Made by a program: the position numbers and the translations under genes
Shown: in pieces, positions 1 through 7,509 of the stretch
How the letters are laid out: the number at the start of each line of letters is the position of its first letter
Numbering within the stretch: position 1 is the stretch's first letter
Notes under the pieces: generated by a model
What the model was told of the DNA's origin: nothing
The model's database searches: none
The model's input: the letters and a program-made list of their open reading frames with translations, nothing else
Source of the DNA: UBA5794 sp965368815
Lineage (GTDB): Bacteria; Actinomycetota; Acidimicrobiia; Spongiisociales; UBA5794
Assembly: GCA_965368815.1 (NCBI GenBank)
Contig: CBDUOH010000033.1
Coordinates: 1-22,574, forward strand
Reading direction: 5' to 3'
Length of the DNA stretch: 22,574 nt

Positions 1-633
1 CTCACGATGACCGTGCTCACCGACGATGGGACCATCTACCAGTCCAGCTACGGATCCAACAAGGTCTTCAGAATCAGCCCGGATGGCGAGGCGCAGATCT
101 TCGCCGAGGGCATACGCGGGCCCACGGGCATCCTCGTCAACGCGGACGGTTCGCTGATCGTCGAGGCCTACAACAGCAACAAGATCCACAAAGTTGCACC
201 AGATGGCACCGTGACCGACTGGGTGACCGACCGCCGCTTCAACGGTGTCAACGGCATCGCTCGGGGACCCGACGGCACCATCTACATCATCGACCACAAG
301 GATGGCTCCCTGTTCTCTGTCGTCTCCGACGGGACGGTGGAGAAGCTGTTCAAGTTCCCGAAGGCAACTTCCCACGGGGTGTATCTCGACGGATCGCTCT
401 ACATCACGAGTCGTGGCGCCTACGTCGTGTTCCGATACGAGATTGCGACGGGGTTCGTCGAGATCATTGCAGGCAACGGTGAGCCGGGCGACCGGGACGG
501 ACGAGGTGGTGACTCGTCATTCGGCAGACCGAACGCCATCACCGTCGGACCCGACGGTGCGTTGTATACGAATCACGGATCCGGCACGTCCAATGACCCG
601 GTCACCATTCGCAGAATCTCCCACCAACCATGA
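1..633 (+). CDS. NHL/SMP-30-type beta-propeller protein (5' truncated)
   Basis: The frame is open to the window edge, so the N-terminus, including any signal peptide, is missing. The visible part (about 210 residues) has repeated blades with PDG turns: FRISPDG, VAPDGTV, GPDGTIYIID and VGPDGALY. It ends in a typical NHL segment, AGNGEPGDRDGRGG followed by FGRPNAITVGPDG. This pattern is known from NHL-repeat, SMP-30/gluconolactonase and ScyD/ScyE-like proteins, which are often secreted. No catalytic metal ligands can be assigned, so substrate and role are open. The first in-frame Met is at base 7 and is probably internal. The next gene begins 51 bases downstream on the same strand. Confidence 0.75.
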   Translation, partial: LTMTVLTDDGTIYQSSYGSNKVFRISPDGEAQIFAEGIRGPTGILVNADGSLIVEAYNSNKIHKVAPDGTVTDWVTDRRFNGVNGIARGPDGTIYIIDHKDGSLFSVVSDGTVEKLFKFPKATSHGVYLDGSLYITSRGAYVVFRYEIATGFVEIIAGNGEPGDRDGRGGDSSFGRPNAITVGPDGALYTNHGSGTSNDPVTIRRISHQP

Positions 634-684
634 GGCCGACGGACCCCGCTGTTGGTAATGTGCGTAGATACCCATGGAGAGGTC

Positions 685-1131
685 ATGAGAAAAGCAGCGT
701 TCATCGCAACTTTGGTCGTCGGAATCGTATTCATCATCTCGGGAGCCACGACGTGGCTCATTGTCAGCGGGACGCTCGCGGACCAGAACATCACCGTATC
801 CGATGATGCTGATTGCCTCGCCGGCAACGACGTCAACGGCCCGCTGAGCGCCTATTGCGAAGCCCGCGTGATCGAGAAGCACACGCTCAACATCACCGGT
901 GGCAAGACCTATGCGGAACTCGATCGTGAGGACCCGCTGCGCCAGACCGCGATGAACTCGGCATTCCTCCAGACCTCGTTGTTCACCTCGGTGGTGGCGT
1001 TCGGTGTTGCTGGTATGGCGATCGTGCTCGGCATCCTCTTCATCCTGATTGCCTTCGGCGTTCGGGACGTGTCGACCATTGCGGCTGCCACGAAGGGCGA
1101 ACCGGACTCGTCACACAGCGACGATTCATAG
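685..1131 (+). CDS. Small two-helix membrane protein of an actinobacterial family
   Basis: The ATG at 685 is preceded by GGAGAGG (676-682); an in-frame ATG at 652 has no ribosome site and would add a non-membrane leader before the first helix. The 148-residue product starts with a hydrophobic helix (about residues 3-29), has an extracytoplasmic loop of about 75 residues with two Cys, then a second helix near residues 96-125 and a short polar tail. The segments HTLNITGGKTYAELDREDP and TSVVAFGV resemble a family that I recall being mislabelled in actinobacterial genomes as 'aromatic ring-opening dioxygenase LigA'. Nothing here resembles that enzyme. The function is unknown. Confidence 0.75.
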   Translation: MRKAAFIATLVVGIVFIISGATTWLIVSGTLADQNITVSDDADCLAGNDVNGPLSAYCEARVIEKHTLNITGGKTYAELDREDPLRQTAMNSAFLQTSLFTSVVAFGVAGMAIVLGILFILIAFGVRDVSTIAAATKGEPDSSHSDDS

Positions 1132-1151
1132 CAGCAACGCGCCGGTGATTC

Positions 1152-2180
1152 GTGTTCACGCCGATCACCACCGAACGGCTTGTCATCCGCTCGATGGTCG
1201 CGGACGATGCCAAGGGGCTGGCTGAGCGCAGAAGTCATCCTGACGTCGCGGAGTTCCAGACATGGGCTACGCCTTTCTCGCTCGTCGATGCGCAAGCGCT
1301 CGTCGAATCGGTCATGGCGATGGCCGGACCCGAGAACGATGAGTGGTGGATGGCGTCGGTGTGTGATCGGCGGAGCGGAGCCGTGGTCGGGGACGTCGGG
1401 GTCAGTCTGAGCTGGGAGGGCAGGACCGCCGAGGTCGGATACAACTTCGATCCGGACCATTGGGGCAAGGGCTTTGCCGTCGAAGCACTTGATGCTCTCG
1501 TCGACTACCTGTTTGACGACGCCGGGGTGACACGGGTGTTCGGCATGCTTCATCCCGACAACGTCGCATCGGCCCAGCTGCTCGAACGGACCGGGTTCCG
1601 GTTCGAGGGGCACACGAGGTCGTCGTTTTGGAAGGAGGACGACCTCAGCGACGATTGGATCTATGGGATGACGCGTCCCGATCGGGATCGTTGGCGGGCA
1701 CGACCAACCGCGCCGCCCGACACCGTTGAGCTCGTTGAGGTCACCCCCGAGAATCTTGACGCCGTGTACGCGCTGGCAACCCATCGGTCCCAGGAACGAT
1801 TTGTCGCACCGGTGGCCAAATCACTTGCCCAGGCGCTGTTGCCCCCAGAACGCGACGGACGACGGGTCCGTCCATGGCTGCGGGCGGTGGTTGCGGACGA
1901 GGTGGTTGCGGGCTTCATGATGGTTGCACTTGAAGACGACGGGGAACCTGACCTGTTCCTGTGGCGCCTCCTTGTCGACCGCGAGCATCAGCGGCGGAGA
2001 ATCGGGGTACGTGCACTTGAACTTCTCGTGGCCGAAGCCAGACGGAGAAAGGTCCCGGGCATCCGTGTGGGGTTCCGTATCGGTCGGGGGTCACCCGAAC
2101 CGTTCTACTTGCGTTATGGATTCGAGCTGACAGGGCGCGAGTTGTCCGAAGGAGAGATCGAGGCTCGATTGGTGCTGTGA
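1152..2180 (+). CDS. Tandem GNAT-domain acetyltransferase
   Basis: GTG start 20 bases after the preceding stop. The 342-residue protein joins two GNAT folds. The first (about residues 1-175) is RimJ/RimL-like: ITTERLVIRS at the start, the acetyl-CoA loop HWGKGFAVEA at 103-112, and NVASAQLLERTGF at 137-149. The second (about 190-342) has WRLLVDREHQRRRIGVRAL at 271-289 and ends with FYLRYGFELTGRE. In the second acetyl-CoA loop the usual QxxGxG reads Q-R-R-R-I-G, so the first Gly is Arg, which may weaken cofactor binding. GNAT enzymes move an acetyl group from acetyl-CoA to an amine, but the substrate cannot be told from sequence. Family call is firm; start codon less so, as no clear ribosome site precedes it. 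Confidence 0.85.
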   Translation: MFTPITTERLVIRSMVADDAKGLAERRSHPDVAEFQTWATPFSLVDAQALVESVMAMAGPENDEWWMASVCDRRSGAVVGDVGVSLSWEGRTAEVGYNFDPDHWGKGFAVEALDALVDYLFDDAGVTRVFGMLHPDNVASAQLLERTGFRFEGHTRSSFWKEDDLSDDWIYGMTRPDRDRWRARPTAPPDTVELVEVTPENLDAVYALATHRSQERFVAPVAKSLAQALLPPERDGRRVRPWLRAVVADEVVAGFMMVALEDDGEPDLFLWRLLVDREHQRRRIGVRALELLVAEARRRKVPGIRVGFRIGRGSPEPFYLRYGFELTGRELSEGEIEARLVL

Positions 2181-2212
2181 ACCGATTCTCGGAAACGGCG
2201 TGTGTCCGCTGG

Positions 2213-2218
2213 TACGAT
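2213..2218 (+). promoter_or_regulatory. Candidate -10 box (TACGAT) for the GlsB-like gene
   Basis: TACGAT fits the actinobacterial TANNNT -10 pattern. It lies 28 bases before the ATG at 2247, leaving room for a short leader that carries the AGGGAGGA ribosome site. No convincing -35 was seen. Confidence 0.4.
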
Positions 2219-2246
2219 GCCGCACCGTCTCCAGGGAGGAATACAC

Positions 2247-2519
2247 ATGCTGGGAGCCCTACTACTCGGACTGGTCGCCGGTGCCATCGCACGGGCGGTC
2301 GTCCCCAATGATGCGTTCAGTCACCTGAGCGGTCCCGTGTCGTGGGTCGTGTCACTTGTGCTCGGCTTGCTCGGAGCCATGGTCGGATTCTGGCTGTTCA
2401 CATCGGTGTTCGGCATCGGTGACGCCGAGAAGTTCGACTTCGGTGGGATCATCGGGGCGATCGTCGGTTCGATCGTCGTGGTGTGGGGAGCCACGTTCGT
2501 GATCAAACGGATGAATTAG
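2247..2519 (+). CDS. GlsB/YeaQ/YmgE-family (transglycosylase-associated) membrane protein
   Basis: The start at ATG 2247 is set by AGGGAGGA five bases upstream; the in-frame ATG at 2202 would add a non-hydrophobic leader. The 90-residue product is Gly-rich with three hydrophobic segments: MLGALLLGLVAGAIARAVVP, VVSLVLGLLGAMVGFWLF and GGIIGAIVGSIVVVWGATF. That is the layout of the GlsB/YeaQ family of small inner-membrane proteins, often linked to stress response; their molecular role is not settled. The gene has its own candidate promoter. Its TAG stop interlocks with the TAA stop of the convergent NTF2-like gene through TTAG at 2516-2519. Confidence 0.85.
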   Translation: MLGALLLGLVAGAIARAVVPNDAFSHLSGPVSWVVSLVLGLLGAMVGFWLFTSVFGIGDAEKFDFGGIIGAIVGSIVVVWGATFVIKRMN

Positions 2520-3007
2520 TCCTCGGGGGCACCCGAAGGCGTTTCATTGGCGAGAAAACGGTCCAGTCCTTTGCGCGCCGTCTGGCGCACACGGGATCGG
2601 AAGAACGGTGCCCATCCCAAGAACACACCCATCGGGCCGAGCGCCATCCTGGACCATTTCCAGAGGTCGAATTGATCGATATGACGGACGATGAGTCCGC
2701 GCTCGTCGAATTCGAACTGCGCAGCGATGTGGTTGTGTACGACGCGCCGCGACGGGCCGAAGGTGTACGCGGCCTCCCAGGAAGCCGACCCGGTGGTCCC
2801 GTCCACGCGGACATCGGACGTCGTGACCTCGAGCTCCGCAGCCTGTGTGCACAGCATCCGCCACATGCCGGCAGCTTCATCGCCGTGCAGGTCCCCGAAG
2901 ACCGGGTCGGTGAAATGGACATCGGCTGAGTAGCAGTCAGCCATTACGTCGGCATCCTTGCGACCGAAGGCGTCGTAGAACGTTGAGATGGTCTCGGAAG
3001 GATGCAT
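2516..3007 (-). CDS. NTF2-like / SnoaL-like domain protein
   Basis: The product is 163 residues from ATG 3007; a TTG at 3022 is a weaker alternative start. Near the N-terminus it has ETISTFYDAFGRKDADVMADCYSAD and VHFTDPVFGDLHG, the usual opening of small SnoaL/NTF2 cone-fold proteins. It continues with strands such as HNHIAAQFEFDERGLIVRHIDQFDLWKW. These folds bind small hydrophobic ligands or act as isomerases or hydrolases; the substrate here is unknown. The gene lies 27 bases downstream of the duplicated membrane protein and may be the last gene of the sigma-factor transcript. No ribosome site is visible. Confidence 0.8.
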   Translation of the reverse strand: MHPSETISTFYDAFGRKDADVMADCYSADVHFTDPVFGDLHGDEAAGMWRMLCTQAAELEVTTSDVRVDGTTGSASWEAAYTFGPSRRVVHNHIAAQFEFDERGLIVRHIDQFDLWKWSRMALGPMGVFLGWAPFFRSRVRQTARKGLDRFLANETPSGAPED

Positions 3008-3034
3008 CGTGCTGGCATTCAACCACGTTCGCTG

Positions 3035-4627
3035 TCACGGGACGTTGACGACAAACCCAAGGCTTGCCCCTTTGTAATCGCCGGTCACCCGCCAGCATCC
3101 GCTGGTCGGGAATTCGACGTCCGCGATCATGAACAATCCGTCCTGCGCCGTGGACGCATTCGTAGCCGGTCCCTCGTTCGTGACGATTGGAGCGTCTCGA
3201 TCAAGCCGTTCCAATGTGACGGACAGCTCGGGTCGGGACTCAAGGCCGGGGTCGGTGAACTGCTGGCTCCACCACACGCTGAAATGTTCCTGATGCGCGC
3301 CATCCACACGCATCGGAACCCATAGGTCGGGGGTGCCGTACCAGACCGAATCTCCATCCGAGGGTGTGGGACCCCACCTTTCGGGCGGAACGAGACCGGG
3401 TACGGGTGGGCGGGTGGACACGCAGACGCCGCGGTCCGCAGAGGCAGGCACATCCCTCTCTGGTCGCAGGGATGACAGAATCGCCCATGTCTCGGATCGC
3501 CGTTCGGGACTCACCTCGTCCCCGAACGCCACAAGCAGATAGTGACCCTCCGCGTTGAACCAGGCTCCCCAGTGGATCTCAAGGTCCGGTCGTTCGGCGC
3601 ACTCGTGCGCATCGACACCCGGCGTCGCAGGGAACACACTGTCGTCGAACCCGTTGTCGGGCCATGGCTCGTTACCGGTGTGCCATCCGATGAAGATGGT
3701 CACCAGCGCGTCACCGGGTCCCAGATCGCGGAGCGCATTCTCCGGCATGTGCGCACAGAGATCCCCGCCCGCGCGCAACGGGAAGGTGGCGAGCGTGATC
3801 GATTCCCCGACCACGGGCATGAGTTCCGACCCTTCGGCCCTGTACCAGTCCGGCCCATATTCGATCGACCACGACTGGATGTACCCGGGGTCATAGGGCT
3901 CGGGCCGAGCTCCGGGATCGACGATGATCGAGTTGATCAGGGCGTAGGTCTCCGACACGGTTTGTTCGGTCACGGCACCACCGAATGTGGCCTGAATCAC
4001 GATGCCCTGGGTGCCTTGTATGAAGACAGCGACGCGATAGTCGAGATCCTCACGATCGGTGCAATCAGCGACGGCGTCGTCGGGTCCCTGCGAGAGCCAG
4101 CTGTCGGGTCCGAACACATCGGGCCACGGTTGCGCCCGCGCTGCATCATTGAACTGGATCGACACCAGCACATCGGTCGGCTCCATGTCGCGCATCGCTG
4201 TCTCGGGCAGGTAGTCGCAATGTTCTCCACCCGGGCGCATGTCGAAGGTGCCGATCGAAAGCACCTCGTAGAGTGGTTGGATGCCCGGGGCCAATGCCGG
4301 TGCGAGTGTTCCTGCGGAGGTCCGCCAGCCTTCCGGGATCGTGACAGTGAGGCCGTGCTCGTCGTTCTCATGGACGCGCTCTGCGAAGGAAGATGTCGTG
4401 CCGGGCGTCGGCAGCGTGGTATCCGGCGCTCCGGTGACATCGTTCCCCTCACCGGCAGTCGCAGCGATGTAGACGATTCCCAGAACCCCGAACGTGAGCG
4501 CCCCTGCCGCGAGTGCCGTCGCGAACCATGGCCGCTGAGGCGGCCGGGGTGCGGGAGGTATCACCTCACGGGCAAGCGATGTGTTGAGTCGCTCGGCAGC
4601 GCGCGACAGCTCTTTGTCAGGATCCAT
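3035..4627 (-). CDS. Membrane-anchored protein with two tandem homologous extracytoplasmic domains, partner of the sigma factor
   Basis: From ATG 4627 the product is 530 residues; an upstream start at 4639 would add four. Order: short charged cytoplasmic tail (about 1-33), one membrane helix (34-57), Thr/Pro-rich linker, domain A (about 89-236), domain B (about 248-388), C-terminal domain (397-530). A and B are related: IGTFDMRPGGEHCDYLPE in A aligns with LATFPLRAGGDLCAHMPE in B, followed by AMRDMEPTDVLVSI and ALRDLGPGDALVTI. Cysteines C137/C189 and C291/C343 are both 52 apart, suggesting one disulfide per copy. The C-terminal domain has C402 and C511 and the segment FPTSGCWRVTGDYKGASLGFVV, a form I recall in other actinobacterial extracytoplasmic proteins. 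The gene overlaps the sigma-factor gene by 11 bases, so the two are probably translated together. No zinc-type anti-sigma motif (HxxxCxxC) is present. It may be a sensor or anti-sigma factor, or simply the regulated product. Confidence 0.75.
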   Translation of the reverse strand: MDPDKELSRAAERLNTSLAREVIPPAPRPPQRPWFATALAAGALTFGVLGIVYIAATAGEGNDVTGAPDTTLPTPGTTSSFAERVHENDEHGLTVTIPEGWRTSAGTLAPALAPGIQPLYEVLSIGTFDMRPGGEHCDYLPETAMRDMEPTDVLVSIQFNDAARAQPWPDVFGPDSWLSQGPDDAVADCTDREDLDYRVAVFIQGTQGIVIQATFGGAVTEQTVSETYALINSIIVDPGARPEPYDPGYIQSWSIEYGPDWYRAEGSELMPVVGESITLATFPLRAGGDLCAHMPENALRDLGPGDALVTIFIGWHTGNEPWPDNGFDDSVFPATPGVDAHECAERPDLEIHWGAWFNAEGHYLLVAFGDEVSPERRSETWAILSSLRPERDVPASADRGVCVSTRPPVPGLVPPERWGPTPSDGDSVWYGTPDLWVPMRVDGAHQEHFSVWWSQQFTDPGLESRPELSVTLERLDRDAPIVTNEGPATNASTAQDGLFMIADVEFPTSGCWRVTGDYKGASLGFVVNVP

Positions 4628-5174
4628 GCGGGGCCTCACTCTCGGTGTTGAGCATGGTCGCCAACGTCGCCCTGGCGCGATCGAGGTGCGTCTTCACCGT
4701 CTCCTCGGAGACCTCAAGGATGGCTGCGACGTCCCGTCGGGGGAGATCCTCGAGGTAGGTCAGGGCGACGACCTGAGCCTGGCGTTTCGGAAGGTCACGG
4801 ACCCGATGCCATACATCGAGCGCGGCCTCTGTTGCTGACGCTGAGTCGACCGATGGCTCCGGTGTGAGCCGTACCAATGCTTTCGCCTCGGTGGCCAGGC
4901 GGCGGAATCGTGACACAGCCCGGTTGGCGACCAGTCTTCGGACCCACGCGCCCGGGTTGTCGAGGACCCCGACCCGATCCCATGCCTTGTAGGTGGCCAG
5001 GAACGCATCCTGCACCAGCTCCTCGGCTGCACTGCGATCGCCTGACAGCACGATGGCGAGTCCGAGGACCGATCGATACTCGGAGCGATAGAACACATCG
5101 AAATCTTCTGTCCTGCGGACGACCGGAATGTCTTCCACTCGTATCAGCTCGTTCGTTGCGTACAGGGCTTCCAC
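4617..5174 (-). CDS. ECF-type (SigE-like) sigma-70 family RNA polymerase sigma factor
   Basis: The product is 185 residues from GTG 5174. An in-frame TAA lies just upstream, so no longer start is possible; the GTG at codon 13 is an alternative. Region 2 spans about residues 24-92: FDVFYRSEYRSVLGLAIVL, then SAAEELVQDAFLATYKAW and GAWVRRLVANRAVSRFRR. Region 4 (about 118-172) holds LPKRQAQVVALTYLEDLPRRDVAAILEVSEETVKTHLDRARATL, that is, a helix-turn-helix with the usual SEETVKTHL recognition segment. There is no region 1.1 or 3, as expected for an extracytoplasmic-function sigma factor. It would direct RNA polymerase to a specific promoter set. The next gene overlaps it by 11 bases and encodes a membrane protein, the usual arrangement for a sigma factor with its regulator. 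Confidence 0.92.
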   Translation of the reverse strand: MEALYATNELIRVEDIPVVRRTEDFDVFYRSEYRSVLGLAIVLSGDRSAAEELVQDAFLATYKAWDRVGVLDNPGAWVRRLVANRAVSRFRRLATEAKALVRLTPEPSVDSASATEAALDVWHRVRDLPKRQAQVVALTYLEDLPRRDVAAILEVSEETVKTHLDRARATLATMLNTESEAPHGS

Positions 5175-5262
5175 AGCAAGTTACTCGCACAAGCCTCGCC
5201 CTTTGGGGGACACGAACATCCCGATTCCGGTGGTGGATTGTGTGGCGATGTGCCGGACGCGG

Positions 5263-6423
5263 TCAGCCGGATGCCGGTACGCGACGACGCTGGGTCCGCG
5301 CCAGCATCTCGATGGTGATCGTCAGCACGACGGCTGCGATGACAAGCGCGGGCGGAACGACCTCAAGGCCGATGGACGCGACGAACAAGCCGATGAACGC
5401 CGGCACGGCGGCACTCCCGACGTTGATGGCGGCAATCTCGTAGCCGATCACGGTCGGAGCAAGCACGGTTCCGAAGCGTTGCGGTGTCAGCACCATCTGG
5501 AGCGGGAAGAACGGTCCATGGGCGAACCCGCTGAAGATCAACCCCAGCACGGCGACAACAGGAGATGGACTGAGCCAGAACACCAGGAGTCCTGTGATCG
5601 TCAGAGCCATGCCCCATCGCAGGATCGACCGCGGGTCGAACCGGTCGTGGGACAGGCTGAGGAGGAAGCGACTTGCAGCAAAGGCCGCCCAATAGCCTGC
5701 GACGATGATGCCGCTCGAGCCGTCCGCATATCCCTTCTCTTCCGTGAGGTAGGTGAAGGCCCACACGCCGGTACTCGCCGCAACGGCCGCATATGCCACG
5801 AAGGCAGTGATCGACCAGACGAGCGGTTGCGTGATCCCCAACTTGGAGTTGTCGCCCGTCGAGCGTTTCGTGGGTATCGAGATCCCGCCAGCGAACTTCA
5901 AGAGCGCGGCAAGAAAGATCAGCTGGGCGAAACCGAGGGTTGCAAAGCTCGATCGCCACGACCACCCGATTGCGATCAACCCTGTGACGAGCAACGGAGC
6001 GATGATCGCTCCGACGCCGAACACACCATGGACCACGCCCATCTCCCTCGGGCCATGCCGCACCGCCACGTACGCATTGATGGCAGCGTCGATGGTTCCT
6101 GCCCCGACGCCGAAGGCGGCGATCGCAACGAGCAGGAGTGCCCACGACGGGGTCACAGCGACGGCCAGGAGCCCGATGGCGGCAATCCCGGCGCCGAACC
6201 GGAGCGTCGTGCTGGTGGTGGATCGTTCCGACACCCAGCCGCCCGAGAGTGTGGCAACCGTCACCCCGGCGCCATAGAGGAGCGTCACGACTCCGAGGCC
6301 GGCGATCGGCAGGTCCATGTCCTCGGCGATGGAGGGCCAAGCGACGGCGGGTATCGAAAGGCCGACTCCCAAGAGGAGGAACCCGTAGGTCATCACGCGA
6401 AAGACGGTCTTCAATCGGGGCAT
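5263..6423 (-). CDS. Major facilitator superfamily transporter
   Basis: The product is 386 residues with about twelve hydrophobic segments, starting with VFRVMTYGFLLLGVGLSIPAV (from residue 7). The loop after the second helix reads GGWVSER (61-67), a weak form of the MFS motif A. GVGAGTIDAAINAYVA (near residue 110) and GVVHGVFGVGAIIAPLLV (near 130) resemble the sugar-permease-like MFS branch (FucP/YcaD type). The substrate cannot be read from sequence. The ATG at 6423 is supported by a TACGCT -10-like box six bases upstream; GGAGG directly abuts the ATG, too close for normal ribosome binding. It lies between the sigma factor gene and the DUF1697 gene on the same strand but probably has its own promoter. 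Confidence 0.88.
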   Translation of the reverse strand: MPRLKTVFRVMTYGFLLLGVGLSIPAVAWPSIAEDMDLPIAGLGVVTLLYGAGVTVATLSGGWVSERSTTSTTLRFGAGIAAIGLLAVAVTPSWALLLVAIAAFGVGAGTIDAAINAYVAVRHGPREMGVVHGVFGVGAIIAPLLVTGLIAIGWSWRSSFATLGFAQLIFLAALLKFAGGISIPTKRSTGDNSKLGITQPLVWSITAFVAYAAVAASTGVWAFTYLTEEKGYADGSSGIIVAGYWAAFAASRFLLSLSHDRFDPRSILRWGMALTITGLLVFWLSPSPVVAVLGLIFSGFAHGPFFPLQMVLTPQRFGTVLAPTVIGYEIAAINVGSAAVPAFIGLFVASIGLEVVPPALVIAAVVLTITIEMLARTQRRRVPASG

Positions 6424-6429
6424 CCTCCG

Positions 6430-6435
6430 AGCGTA
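6430..6435 (-). promoter_or_regulatory. Leaderless-type -10 box (TACGCT) of the MFS gene
   Basis: TACGCT on the minus strand ends six bases before the ATG at 6423, which would place the transcript start at or next to the start codon. Confidence 0.45.
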
Positions 6436-6481
6436 GGAGAGGTGCTGCTGCTCGTGAATCAGCGGTCGAATCCGGGGATCA

Positions 6482-7009
6482 TCAACCCTTGGCCATCCGT
6501 GCGACTGTACGGATCGTGCGGCCGGTCATCGGGTCAGCGACAGCTTGCTCGATGATTCCGGAAATCCGGGGATCGCTCTCGGAGGTCCATCGCAGCCAAT
6601 ACAGCACCCTGTCGCCCATGACGAAACGGTCGGTGTCGGTGCTCGCAGCTTCGATCAGACTGACGGCTGCGGCGTCGGGAGGACGCTTGAGGAAGTTGAT
6701 CATGAGTCCGTGTGCCCCATCGACTTCATCGTCGGTGAAAGGCACGTCGCTGACCACAGCTTCGAGTTGGCTGAGTGATCGCACGAACGTGTCGACCGGG
6801 TAGCCGAGGGTCCGTTCAAGGACCGTTTCGATGCGGGTTTCGAACGTCTCCGTCGGATCAGGTCCCGCTGAGAACCACACATTGCCGCTGGCGAGGTGCG
6901 TGGCGACATCGACGAATCCGTCGCTCATGAGGATCTCCCGTATGGTTTCCATCTTCACGCGTCGGTTACCCACGTTGATCGCGCGGAGGAATGCTGCGTG
7001 GCGAATCAT
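6482..7009 (-). CDS. DUF1697 domain protein
   Basis: The product is 175 residues from ATG 7009, the usual size for the family. It begins MIRHAAFLRAINVGNRRVKM, followed by MSDGFVDVATHLASGNVWF; the LRAINVG and SGNVWF motifs mark DUF1697. The C-terminal part has DGLMINFLKRPP-like text (HGLMINFLKRPPDAAAVS). No biochemical function is established for the family to my knowledge. A longer reading from 7081 would run through the promoter region and is rejected. A TACGAT box six bases before the ATG, with no ribosome site, suggests a leaderless mRNA. It diverges from the SRPBCC gene across 65 bases. Confidence 0.88.
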   Translation of the reverse strand: MIRHAAFLRAINVGNRRVKMETIREILMSDGFVDVATHLASGNVWFSAGPDPTETFETRIETVLERTLGYPVDTFVRSLSQLEAVVSDVPFTDDEVDGAHGLMINFLKRPPDAAAVSLIEAASTDTDRFVMGDRVLYWLRWTSESDPRISGIIEQAVADPMTGRTIRTVARMAKG

Positions 7010-7015
7010 GGCGGC

Positions 7016-7021
7016 ATCGTA
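7016..7021 (-). promoter_or_regulatory. Leaderless-type -10 box (TACGAT) of the DUF1697 gene
   Basis: TACGAT on the minus strand is separated from the ATG at 7009 by GCCGCC (six bases); no Shine-Dalgarno is present. It shares a 65-base divergent region with the SRPBCC promoter. Confidence 0.5.
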
Positions 7022-7043
7022 GGCGTGGTGGCGTTCGCGCCAG

Positions 7044-7049
7044 TACCGT
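7044..7049 (+). promoter_or_regulatory. Candidate -10 box (TACCGT) of the SRPBCC gene
   Basis: TACCGT fits TANNNT and leaves about 20 bases of leader containing AGGAGG (7064-7069) before the ATG at 7075. No clear -35 was found. Confidence 0.35.
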
Positions 7050-7074
7050 TGGGTTCCGTTCCCAGGAGGCCCCC

Positions 7075-7509
7075 ATGGCACGCATCGGCATCACGATCTC
7101 GATCGATCACCCGATCGGCCACGTGTGGGACGCCTTGTGCGACCTCGCGAGTCACGCAGATTGGATGGCAGATGCCGAGTCCATCGAGTTCGTCGGCGAT
7201 CAGCGCCAGGGACTCGGGACGACGATGGTGGTCCGGACCCGGGTCGGACCGCTACGGACGGACGACGTGATGATTGTCACCGAGTGGGTCGAGGGCAGGA
7301 GGATCGGTGTCGAGCACACTGGTCTTGTGGAGGGGACGGGTGTGTTCGATCTGTCGGAAGTGGGAACAGGCACCGAATTCGCGTGGAGCGAAGACCTCCG
7401 ATTCCCTTGGTATCTCGGCGGCCCCGTCGTCGCGGCTGTCGCTGCACCGATACTGAAACAGATCTGGAAGAAGAACCTTGAGCGATTCGCTGCGTCGTTG
7501 GTCGACTAG
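7075..7509 (+). CDS. SRPBCC (START-like/polyketide cyclase) family protein
   Basis: The product is 144 residues from ATG 7075, chosen because AGGAGG lies five bases upstream. It opens with MARIGITISIDHPIGHVWDALCDLASHADWM, the classic start of SRPBCC proteins in which the first strand is followed by xxVWxxL. It ends in an amphipathic helix, ILKQIWKKNLERFAASL. These proteins form a hydrophobic cavity that binds lipids or other small molecules; the ligand is unknown. Its TAG stop interlocks with the TAG stop of the convergent arcB through CTAG (7506-7509). Confidence 0.88.
   Translation: MARIGITISIDHPIGHVWDALCDLASHADWMADAESIEFVGDQRQGLGTTMVVRTRVGPLRTDDVMIVTEWVEGRRIGVEHTGLVEGTGVFDLSEVGTGTEFAWSEDLRFPWYLGGPVVAAVAAPILKQIWKKNLERFAASLVD

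Noticed and set aside
685..1131. Calling the small membrane protein a LigA dioxygenase
   Set aside because: It is two membrane helices with no metal or catalytic motif; that name is a common misannotation.
3542..4651. A 369-codon plus-strand frame opposite the duplicated membrane protein
   Set aside because: Arg/Gly/His-rich antisense reading with no motif; the minus frame has a membrane helix, paired Cys and repeats.
5178..5183. TAACTT as a leaderless -10 box for the sigma factor gene
   Set aside because: It ends only three bases before GTG 5174, so the transcript would start inside or after the start codon.
5128..6555. A 475-codon plus-strand open frame opposite the MFS gene
   Set aside because: The minus-strand MFS protein has clear membrane helices and family text, while this frame is a low-complexity, highly polar shadow with no domain.
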